NCBI RefSeq assembly: GCF_008727735.1
Contig: NZ_CP044227.1
Location: 1,178,001 to 1,242,000, forward strand
Reading direction: 5' to 3'
From: Flintibacter sp. KGMB00164
GTDB taxonomy: Bacteria; Bacillota; Clostridia; Oscillospirales; Oscillospiraceae
Length of the DNA stretch: 64,000 nucleotides
In this document: in pieces, positions 57,702 to 64,000 of the stretch
How the letters are laid out: every line of letters starts with the position of its first letter
Position numbering within the stretch: the first letter of the stretch is position 1
The notes under the pieces: model-generated
Databases searched by the model: none
Seen by the model: the letters and a program-made list of their open reading frames with translations, nothing else
Told to the model about the DNA's origin: nothing
Translations under genes and position numbers: made by a program

Positions 57702-58551
57702 GTTGATTTACTCCTTTTGAAAATGGAATGGTTTTAGAAATTGCACCATAGGGGCAGGTTCGAAGACAATCTCCACAGCGGATACATTCTGTATGGTTTG
57801 GTGTTTTATAAACTTCGACATCCATTTTACATGCTTTAGCACATGCTCCACATGCAGTGCATTTATTCCGATCAATGTGAAAGCGATACAACGATACTTG
57901 ATTGAACAGAGCATAGAACGCACCAAGCGGGCAGAACCATTTGCAAAATGGGCGATAAAAAAAGACAGATAATATGACGATGCCAATGAGGATACAGCTT
58001 TTCCAGGTGAACAGGAAACCGAGAGAAGCGCGAATTGCACCATTGACGATAGACAGAGGAATGGCGCCTTCCAATACGCCTGCGGGGCAGAACCATTTGC
58101 AGAACCAAGGATCGCCCATTCCGACTTCGTTGACCATTGTCATGGGGAGTACAATTACAAACAGCAGCAGAATCATGTATTTCCCGTAAGTCAGGAAATA
58201 CAGTTTTTTGGTACTGAATTTTTTGGTAGGGATCTTGTGCAGAAGCTCTTGAAACCAACCAAAGGGGCAAAGAAAACCGCAAATCACCCGTCCTAACAGC
58301 ACACCAAAAAGAATGATGATTCCAACAACATAGTAGGAAAAGCAAAATTTGGATGAGCCGATAACTGCCTGCAAAGAGCCTATTGGGCAAGAGCCAATTG
58401 CTCCGGGACAGGAATAGCAGTTTAATCCGGGAACACAGAGTCCTTTCAAATTTCCTTTGAATATTTTCCCTGTAAAAAATCCGGTTAGATGGGCATTCGT
58501 CAGCAAAGTGGAGAGTGCCTGGATCTTCCAGCGATTTTTATTTTCAGCCAA
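57685..58551 (-). CDS. NapH/MauN-like membrane Fe-S protein, 288 aa
   Basis: Several hydrophobic segments alternate with Cys motifs: CVPGLNCYSCPGAIGSCPIGS, VICGFLCPFGWFQELLHKIPTKKF, CKWFCPAGVLEGA and CKWFCPLGAFYALF, followed by two C-terminal [4Fe-4S] motifs, CTACGACAKACKM and CIRCGDCLRTCPYGA. This matches the NapH/CcoG/MauN-like membrane ferredoxins that move electrons from the cytosol toward the membrane. A start TTG at 58551 follows TGGAG; an in-frame ATG lies far upstream without a site. It overlaps its neighbours on both sides. Confidence 0.88.
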   Translation of the reverse strand: MAENKNRWKIQALSTLLTNAHLTGFFTGKIFKGNLKGLCVPGLNCYSCPGAIGSCPIGSLQAVIGSSKFCFSYYVVGIIILFGVLLGRVICGFLCPFGWFQELLHKIPTKKFSTKKLYFLTYGKYMILLLFVIVLPMTMVNEVGMGDPWFCKWFCPAGVLEGAIPLSIVNGAIRASLGFLFTWKSCILIGIVILSVFFYRPFCKWFCPLGAFYALFNQVSLYRFHIDRNKCTACGACAKACKMDVEVYKTPNHTECIRCGDCLRTCPYGAISKTIPFSKGVNQHEETT

Positions 58552-58678
58552 TACCAACACACTCCAGGCAAAGATTTGTCCCCTTTTCCAGTACCGTAGA
58601 TGCTTCACCCCGCACCGCACCAAAAACAATCAAGCATATTGCCGCGGCTGCAAGGATTGCCGGAAGTTTATTTCTCAT
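58544..58678 (-). CDS. CD1871A-type CXXC micro-protein, 44 aa
   Basis: A 44-residue product MRNKLPAILAAAAICLIVFG, then AVRGEASTVLEKGTNLCLECVGIG: one membrane helix and a C-terminal C37-L-E-C40 near the end, the pattern of the CD1871A-type clostridial micro-proteins. ATG 58678 follows GAGGG with 8-base spacing. It overlaps the redoxin gene by 11 bases and the Fe-S gene by 8. It would put a redox-active Cys pair beside the Fe-S protein. Confidence 0.85.
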   Translation of the reverse strand: MRNKLPAILAAAAICLIVFGAVRGEASTVLEKGTNLCLECVGIG

Positions 58679-59288
58679 TTGCAATTCCCTCTGCGGCATC
58701 CAGGAGTCCCTCAGCACTGCAATCGCTATTCCAGGCTGAGTAAATACCCCCGTCCTTTGTAAACACAGAAACAACGTTATCTTCAATCAAGTCCTTGTAA
58801 AAATCAAAAGATTTCTCCATTTCTTCGTTATAAACGATAACAGGAAATTTCAGCTCCGGCAGTGACGCACGAGCTGTATCAACGTCATGGTCGGTAATGA
58901 TACCAAGCACGGGAACGCCTAATTGCTTCATTTGCTCCGAGATCTTACTGATTTCTTTGAGTGTATCTATACTGCTGTCCACGGTGCTGTTAAAGAAAAC
59001 CAGGCACATAGTTCCTTCAATGAGTTGGGAAGAGGCTGGGGTACCGTCCAGATAAGTGGTGTCAAAGGGGTCAAGAAGATAGATTTTGGACTTTGCTTCC
59101 ACTGGTTCAAAATGCTTCTCGATCCATGCATCATCAATCCAACCTTTGGATTTGGCATCTTCTACTGTGATTGTCCCCTTTTCCAGGGCAGACATAATTT
59201 CCTCCTCTGAGGGACTAGAACTGCATCCCGCCATGGCGACCACAAGTAATCCAGCCATTAGGAGGGAACAGCGCTTTTTGTGCTGCAT
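58668..59288 (-). CDS. Redoxin-like lipoprotein, 206 aa
   Basis: Lipobox AMAGC gives a lipidated Cys at residue 22. The mature part has an acidic linker, a short helical repeat (EEEIMSALEKGTITVEDAKSKGWIDDAWIEKHFEPVEAKSK) and a thioredoxin-like fold (GTMCLVFFNSTVDSSIDTLKEISKISEQMKQLGVPVLGIITDHDVDTARASLPELKFPVIVYN). A CxxC is not present at the usual place. First gene of the four-gene redox operon; ATG 59288 is preceded by an AAAGTGAGGA-type site. Its role outside the membrane is unknown. Confidence 0.85.
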   Translation of the reverse strand: MQHKKRCSLLMAGLLVVAMAGCSSSPSEEEIMSALEKGTITVEDAKSKGWIDDAWIEKHFEPVEAKSKIYLLDPFDTTYLDGTPASSQLIEGTMCLVFFNSTVDSSIDTLKEISKISEQMKQLGVPVLGIITDHDVDTARASLPELKFPVIVYNEEMEKSFDFYKDLIEDNVVSVFTKDGGIYSAWNSDCSAEGLLDAAEGIANEK

Positions 59289-59347
59289 AGCGAATCCTCA
59301 CTTTCCTATGTTTGGGGACAGTCTATCAGACCAAGGTTAAAATCCGT

Positions 59348-59371
59348 GTTAAGCAAAGAACACACCTTAAC
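59348..59371. promoter_or_regulatory. Inverted repeat between redox operon and two-component genes
   Basis: GTTAAG (59348-59353) and CTTAAC (59366-59371), with a 12-base spacer, lie in the divergent region between 59288 and 59420. It could be the site of the response regulator. A TATACT box at 59393-59398 fits a promoter for the plus-strand genes, though no -35 at 17 bases is clear. Confidence 0.4.
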
Positions 59372-59419
59372 ACAAACTTTATCTTGTTATGCTATACTGC
59401 TTACAGCAGGAGGTGTACC

Positions 59420-60100
59420 ATGCGAATTTTAATTGTGGAAGATGAGGCTGAGCTTTGCGACACCATTGCGGAAGGCCTGGAATTGGATGGCTATGCGGTG
59501 GACCGCTGTTATGATGGTAAGGTTGCCCACGAACTGCTCGCGGTGGAAACCTATGATTTGGCTGTACTGGATTTAAACCTGCCGGGAATGGATGGGATGG
59601 ATGTGCTGCGGGAGGTTCGCAAAGTCAATCAGGAGCTCAAAGTGTTGATTTTGTCTGCTCGAGGCAGTGTGTCGGATAAGGTGCAGGGGTTGGACAATGG
59701 AGCCAATGACTATTTGGCAAAGCCCTTTGCGTTTGAAGAACTGGAAGCACGTATCCGAAGTTTGCTTCGTCGAAGCTTTGTGCAGGAAAATACCGTGTTG
59801 GTTTGGAATGCAATTTCCTTGGATACCGCCAAGCGGATTGCTTGTGTAAACGGAGAGCAGATTCCCTTAACCAAAAAAGAACTGTCAATTCTAGAGTATT
59901 TTATGCTACACCCGACAAAGGTGATTAGCCAGGAAGAACTGATGGAACATATCTGGAATATGGAGATTGACAGTTTCAGTAATGCGGTTCGGGTTCATAT
60001 TGCTACGCTGCGGAAAAAGCTGAAGCAGGCATTAGCCTATGATCCGATTGTAACCCGGATTGGACAGGGGTATTGTCTTAGACGGGAGGATACGATGTGA
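59420..60100 (+). CDS. OmpR-family response regulator, 226 aa
   Basis: Receiver domain with the acidic pocket (LIVEDEAE), phosphorylated D51 in LAVLDLNLPGMDGMDV and the Lys in AKPFAFEELEARI; then a PhoB-type winged helix (LTKKELSILEYFMLHPTKVISQEELMEHIWNMEIDSFSNAVRVHIATLRKKL, ending RIGQGYCLRR). ATG 59420 follows CAGGAGGTG. It overlaps the histidine kinase start by 4 bases (GTGA). It is divergent from the redox operon and precedes the lipoprotein and ABC genes it probably controls. Confidence 0.95.
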   Translation: MRILIVEDEAELCDTIAEGLELDGYAVDRCYDGKVAHELLAVETYDLAVLDLNLPGMDGMDVLREVRKVNQELKVLILSARGSVSDKVQGLDNGANDYLAKPFAFEELEARIRSLLRRSFVQENTVLVWNAISLDTAKRIACVNGEQIPLTKKELSILEYFMLHPTKVISQEELMEHIWNMEIDSFSNAVRVHIATLRKKLKQALAYDPIVTRIGQGYCLRREDTM

Positions 60101-61215
60101 AAAAGCTCTCCTTACAGATGCGCTTGACCGGTATGAGCGTTTTTTTGCTTTCTATCTGCTGCATTGGATTAACGTTCATATTAAATTTCAATGCCAACAA
60201 CATGGCAGATGTGATTGAAGCTACTGTGGTATTGCCCGCAGTTGAAGTAGGGAGTGAAGAATCATTTTCTGCTTTGTCGACCGGCGGTGCTGAACTGTCT
60301 CCTTCTGTGGAATCCCAACAAGCAAGGACGGATTTTTTCCAGACAAGCATTGCCTATATGCTGCTTGTGATTGCCGCCGGAGGCGGTATCACCTGGTTTA
60401 TGGTCGGCCGCGCACTAAAGCCGCTAAAAGCCTTGAGCAGCCGGATGAAATCCTGTACAGCCAATAATTTATCCCAGCAGATTTCGGTCCCCCAAAGCCG
60501 GGATGAGGTTGCTGAATTGACGGAGTCTTTCAATCAGATGTCGAGTAAATTGGACCAGGCATTTGCCATGCAGCAGCGCTTTGCTCAAAGTGCAGCCCAT
60601 GAATTGCGCACTCCGCTGACTGTTTTAAGAACGAAAGTAGACGTATTTAGAAAGCATGCGGAACATGATCAGCAGGACTATGACAAGCTGATTGAGGGCG
60701 TATTGGTACAGGCCAGGCGTTTATCTGATCTGGTACAAGAGCTTTTGGAGCTGACAAACTTGGATGGGGTGACAGAGCGGGAACGCGTCCCTGTGTATGA
60801 GCTTCTAGAGCAAGTAACGAAGGACCTTTCTCCTCTTGCCGAGACAAAGAAAGTAAATGTTTTTCTCAAAGGAAGCGAAGAGTATACGGTCGGGAACCGG
60901 TTGTTGTTAGGTAGAGTGTTTTTTAATCTGGTGGAAAATGCAATCAAGTATAACCGCCCTAGTGGCAGTGTATGCATTACACTATCACCAGGACCGGTCG
61001 TGAGCATATCAGATACAGGGATAGGCATTCCAGAAGAAGCATTGGAATTGATTTTTGAACCGTTCTATCGGGTAGACAAGTCGCGTTCACGTCAAATGGG
61101 AGGTGCTGGACTTGGACTTGCTACAGCTAAGGCAATCGTCGAACAACATGGAGGGACCATTGAAGTAAGTTTAATTCCGGAAGGTGGAAGCTGCTTTACC
61201 GTCCATTTACCCTAA
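60097..61215 (+). CDS. Membrane histidine kinase, 372 aa
   Basis: Two membrane helices (about 13-33 and 85-104) flank a short extracytoplasmic loop of about 50 residues; then come HAMP (RALKPLKALSSRMKSC...LTESFNQMSSKLDQAF), the dimerisation and phosphorylation site (SAAHELRTPLTVLRTKVD, H168) and the ATPase domain (VFFNLVENAIKYN, DTGIGIPEEAL, GGAGLGLATAK). GTG 60097 overlaps the response regulator stop. The short sensor loop is unlike big-ligand sensors, so it may sense membrane state or a partner protein (inference). Confidence 0.94.
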   Translation: MKKLSLQMRLTGMSVFLLSICCIGLTFILNFNANNMADVIEATVVLPAVEVGSEESFSALSTGGAELSPSVESQQARTDFFQTSIAYMLLVIAAGGGITWFMVGRALKPLKALSSRMKSCTANNLSQQISVPQSRDEVAELTESFNQMSSKLDQAFAMQQRFAQSAAHELRTPLTVLRTKVDVFRKHAEHDQQDYDKLIEGVLVQARRLSDLVQELLELTNLDGVTERERVPVYELLEQVTKDLSPLAETKKVNVFLKGSEEYTVGNRLLLGRVFFNLVENAIKYNRPSGSVCITLSPGPVVSISDTGIGIPEEALELIFEPFYRVDKSRSRQMGGAGLGLATAKAIVEQHGGTIEVSLIPEGGSCFTVHLP

Positions 61216-61218
61216 TTT

Positions 61219-61258
61219 AAAAGGCCCGGATCATTTCTCAAGATGATCCGGGCCTTTT
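61219..61258 (+). terminator. Terminator after the histidine kinase gene
   Basis: AAAAGGCCCGGATCAT (61219-61234) pairs with ATGATCCGGGCCTTTT (61243-61258). It separates the two-component genes from the lipoprotein/ABC unit. Confidence 0.9.
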
Positions 61259-61329
61259 ACTGTGCTTAACATGGATTTTATGTCAGTTTTGATAGACTGC
61301 ACTTATCCTAAAGAATCGAGGTAGCCTAT

Positions 61330-62025
61330 ATGAAACGATTTCCTGCATTTGCAGCAGTATTCCTGACCGTTCTTTCTCTTGCAGGATGCGGAAATTTGTC
61401 TGCGCCGCAGAATGAGGACATTTGTCCTGGCAAGCAGGTGGGAGCGGAAGGTGTTCCTGTAATGAAGGCGGAAGGTTTTGATGAAACAGAGGATATGAGT
61501 TTTACCACAGCAGATACAAAGGGAAACTCTGTCACAAACGAAATTTTTAATGGTAGCGAGCGAGGGGTCTGGCTGCTGTTTTGGGAGACTGACAATGAGA
61601 ACAGTAGGGAGGCCTTGGCACAGTTGGAAAGATTGCTTCCTGATGCAAAAGAAAACGGATATAAGATGATCGGTGTGGTGATGGATGGTGAAAAGCATCC
61701 GGAAACGGCTGCGAAAATGACGGCCAATCTGCACTTTGACAATCTCATATGGAATGATGAGATGGCGCAGCGATATGAGGGAATCATGGACTTCTTTGAT
61801 GGAACGCACTATGAGAAAAACAAAGAGGATTATGCCCAGATGAATCCCAAGCCCCATCCTGGCGATCCGATTTCCACGCGCACAAACAGCCGTGGCCAGC
61901 TTCAAACTTCCTGTACACTCGTTTCTTTGACAGATGAGCAGATCCTTTCCCGGATGCAGGAAATTGACAGCAACATGACTTATGATGAATTGATGGAAGA
62001 GACCAACGAGTTTTTGAAAAAATAA
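61330..62025 (+). CDS. Redoxin-like lipoprotein without CXXC, 231 aa
   Basis: Lipobox SLAGC gives the lipidated Cys at residue 20. The mature domain has a thioredoxin-like pattern (GVWLLFWETDNENSREALAQLERLLPDAKENGYKMIGVVMDGEKHPETAAKMTANL), but no CxxC at the active-site position, and a long acidic C-terminal part. It resembles the lipoprotein at 58668 and the TlpA-like protein at 57162 in size and layout, so it may be a divergent paralogue. It lies 11 bases before the ABC gene. Confidence 0.8.
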   Translation: MKRFPAFAAVFLTVLSLAGCGNLSAPQNEDICPGKQVGAEGVPVMKAEGFDETEDMSFTTADTKGNSVTNEIFNGSERGVWLLFWETDNENSREALAQLERLLPDAKENGYKMIGVVMDGEKHPETAAKMTANLHFDNLIWNDEMAQRYEGIMDFFDGTHYEKNKEDYAQMNPKPHPGDPISTRTNSRGQLQTSCTLVSLTDEQILSRMQEIDSNMTYDELMEETNEFLKK

Positions 62026-62036
62026 GGAGACAGTAG

Positions 62037-63980
62037 ATGTTTGAAGTTAAGCACGTATCAAAACAGTTTCATGGCGAATATGCACTGCGGGATGTTTCGC
62101 TTTCCATTGGCAAGGGACTGAACTTTCTGGTGGGGGCGTCGGGCAGCGGAAAAACCACTCTGCTTAAGATTTTGACCGGCATGGAGCAAGAATATGATGG
62201 ACAGGCGGTTTATTGTGGTCAGGATTTAAAAAAGTTGACTGCACAAGAAAAAAGTTGCTGTTATAACCAGCAGTTTGGATTAATCTGGCAAGATTTTAAT
62301 CTTCTGGAGGATCATACTGTGCTGGAAAATGTGATGCTTCCCCTATATCTGAAAAAACAGCCGGATAAGCTGATAGCTCGAAAGGTTTTGCGTGAACTTC
62401 GTATAGAAGAGCTGGCGAATCAGAAAGTCAGCAAATTATCTGGCGGCCAAAAGCAGCGTGTAGCCATAGCACGGGAACTGGTCAAAAGCCCCAACGTTAT
62501 TTTGGCTGACGAACCAACCAGTGCGTTGGATGAAAAATCGGCCAAAGTCATTATGGATCTTCTGCGGACAATCGCAAAAAAGAGAACGGTCATTGTGGTG
62601 ACTCATGATACTTCTCTGATCCGTCCAAGTGACAAGGTGTATGAACTGGATAAAGGAGAATTGATTTCAGCCCCTGAGACACCGGATGCTGCTTCCGGAG
62701 CTGTAAAGCTTGGTAAATTCCATCGCCTTTCCCCGAAAAGTGTATGTATGTTATCTTGGAGCGGGATAAAAAGTAACGTGGGACGTTCATTATCATCTGT
62801 TCTTGCGTTGATGGTTTCCGCAACGCTGCTGTTGGTGAGTGTAAGCGGAGTAATCACAGACAGTGGACAAGAAGCATTTCAAAAATTGTATGATACTTAT
62901 GGCGAAAGCATCCTGGATGTCAGTGTAGTGGGGAGCTTTACCAGTGCAGGCGGTACAGACGGACAAAGTAGTGACGAACCATCTGCTGATGTAGATCAGA
63001 ACATTGATGGTCTTTATGATCGCTATCTACATGACAACCGAGTCTCTCACATTGTTTTTACGCAGGCATACCAAGATATCTCAGTGACCGTGGATGGCCA
63101 AACGTATAAAGTGGAGAGCAGCAGTTCCGTTCCCCATGCCGATAAGTTGGTGGCGGGTACTATGCCGATGGGAAGCGGAAAAGAAATTGTGATTCCCGAG
63201 AGCTTTGCTGCGCGGTTGGGACTTTCAGCAGAAGAATCGCTAGGGAAAAGTGTGAAGTTTTCCGGCAGCATTTACAACTGGGATAGCGGAGAACCAGTCT
63301 CCATGCCGGTATCGATCCAAGCAAAAATTGTAGGCGTGATGGATACCACAGTGCGATATGATTATGGAAATCAAATTATGTCTTACACGGTGGATGATGC
63401 GTTCTTCTTCAGTAAAAGTGCTTTGGATGATATGCGTACCCAAGCGAAAATCACCAGCGGTGAAAGCAATTTTGTGATCCGTGCTAAAACACCTGCGGAT
63501 ATGATTGCGATTAAAGATGAACTGAATGCGGAAGGCATTGTTCCGCTGGGGCGTTTTGAGCTGGTGGAGGATATGGTACGACTCAATCAGCAGACGACTC
63601 AGCAGTCTGGTTCGGCCGTGGTAGTAATTAGTGTGTTGGCTATTGTAGTAGACTTGGCGGTTGCACTGGTGACGGCTATGAGTCGACGCAGAGAATATGC
63701 CATCTTTCAGGTCAGTGGATATAGAAAAACTCATCTTATGGGTATCACAAGCGCGGAATATCTCATGCTTGGAATCGGTTCAATCGCAATATTCCTGTGT
63801 GCCTCTCCGCTGTTAAGTTTGGGAACGAATGCATTTTGGAATGTAAGCCTAATGAATGGCAGAATGCTTGGCGTCGGTGCTGTACTGATCCTTTTGTCCG
63901 CGCTGCTTGGCTGGCTGCTTACAGGGGGAGTCGCTGCGGCGGTGAAGGCTTCCACTATTTTGAAAATAGGAGAGCACTAA
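62037..63980 (+). CDS. MacB-like ABC transporter, ATPase fused to permease, 647 aa
   Basis: The N-terminal about 220 residues are an ABC ATPase: Walker A VGASGSGKTT, signature LSGGQKQR and Walker B ILADEPTSALDE. A membrane helix follows (about 255-280), then a large extracytoplasmic domain (about 280-510) and an FtsX-type membrane part near the C-terminus with three helices (about 525-550, 575-600, 620-640). This matches MacB-type mechanotransmission transporters, which act on lipoproteins, antibiotics or cell-wall signals. AAGGAG precedes ATG 62037. Its substrate is unknown; the lipoprotein before it may be a partner. Confidence 0.92.
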   Translation: MFEVKHVSKQFHGEYALRDVSLSIGKGLNFLVGASGSGKTTLLKILTGMEQEYDGQAVYCGQDLKKLTAQEKSCCYNQQFGLIWQDFNLLEDHTVLENVMLPLYLKKQPDKLIARKVLRELRIEELANQKVSKLSGGQKQRVAIARELVKSPNVILADEPTSALDEKSAKVIMDLLRTIAKKRTVIVVTHDTSLIRPSDKVYELDKGELISAPETPDAASGAVKLGKFHRLSPKSVCMLSWSGIKSNVGRSLSSVLALMVSATLLLVSVSGVITDSGQEAFQKLYDTYGESILDVSVVGSFTSAGGTDGQSSDEPSADVDQNIDGLYDRYLHDNRVSHIVFTQAYQDISVTVDGQTYKVESSSSVPHADKLVAGTMPMGSGKEIVIPESFAARLGLSAEESLGKSVKFSGSIYNWDSGEPVSMPVSIQAKIVGVMDTTVRYDYGNQIMSYTVDDAFFFSKSALDDMRTQAKITSGESNFVIRAKTPADMIAIKDELNAEGIVPLGRFELVEDMVRLNQQTTQQSGSAVVVISVLAIVVDLAVALVTAMSRRREYAIFQVSGYRKTHLMGITSAEYLMLGIGSIAIFLCASPLLSLGTNAFWNVSLMNGRMLGVGAVLILLSALLGWLLTGGVAAAVKASTILKIGEH

Positions 63981-63982
63981 GA

Positions 63983-64000
63983 ATGATTCAACTTTGCGAT
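63983..64000 (+). CDS. Start of the next gene (cut by window edge)
   Basis: ATG 63983 follows AGGAGAG and opens MIQLCD before the window ends. Its position right after the MacB-like gene fits another ABC-transporter gene, but only six residues are visible, so the product cannot be named. Confidence 0.4.

Overview
The window looks like chromosomal DNA of a Gram-positive anaerobic gut bacterium of the Clostridia, most likely the Oscillospiraceae (Flavonifractor / Lawsonibacter / Intestinimonas type). Supporting signs are the fairly GC-rich coding sequence, strong AGGAGG ribosome-binding sites, TTGACA-N17-TATACT promoters, an FMN riboswitch ahead of a Firmicute-order rib operon, AsrABC sulfite reductase, TIGR04076-, CD1871A- and AIM24-type proteins, and many small ferredoxin and flavodoxin genes. 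The genus is an inference. I see no rRNA, tRNA, CRISPR array, transposase, integrase or phage gene.

Layout. 1-4.2 kb: poorly characterised genes (small conserved protein, SnoaL-like protein, membrane/coiled-coil protein, Sel1-repeat protein). 4.2-8.6 kb: a five-gene minus-strand operon (acetyltransferase, flavodoxin, Cys-type alpha/beta hydrolase, cyclophilin-like lipoprotein, CMD-cupin) divergent from a LysR regulator. 8.9-15 kb: RocB-type M20 peptidase, amidohydrolase, BTAD/SARP-type regulator and AGCS amino-acid/Na+ symporter. 15.1-19.6 kb: promoter, FMN riboswitch, two terminators, ribD-ribE-ribBA-ribH and a HAD phosphatase. 19.6-24.9 kb: flavin reductase-like protein and sbcDC. 25-31.4 kb: two MgtA-type P-type ATPases, a receiverless winged-helix regulator and a tiny membrane protein. 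31.5-38.6 kb: rtcB, a MarR/FUSC pair, a TetR-controlled membrane-protein pair, and small genes. 38.7-44 kb: a compact nine-gene minus-strand operon from a deformylase-like gene to a DUF5714-ArsC fusion. 44-50 kb: HTH protein, AIM24, DUF975, PadR with a double flavodoxin, and a coiled-coil gene cut by one in-frame amber codon. 50.3-53.3 kb: asrABC. 53.5-55.8 kb: an arsenic operon (arsR, ArsP-like permease, thiol protein, arsC) with two matching ArsR operators. 57.1-64 kb: an envelope redox module (redoxin lipoprotein, CXXC micro-protein, NapH-like Fe-S membrane protein, TlpA-like lipoprotein) divergent from a two-component system, another redoxin-like lipoprotein and a MacB-like ABC transporter.

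How it fits together. Redox and flavin chemistry recurs: riboflavin synthesis, several flavodoxin-like proteins, sulfite reduction, arsenate reduction and thiol-disulfide proteins outside the membrane. Many units carry their own regulator and visible operator (MarR, TetR, PadR, ArsR). The best candidate for an undescribed system is the 57-64 kb redox / two-component / ABC locus; next is the nine-gene operon at 38.7-44 kb. Products were assigned by reading motifs, without database searches, so family names are recognition calls and substrates are inferences.
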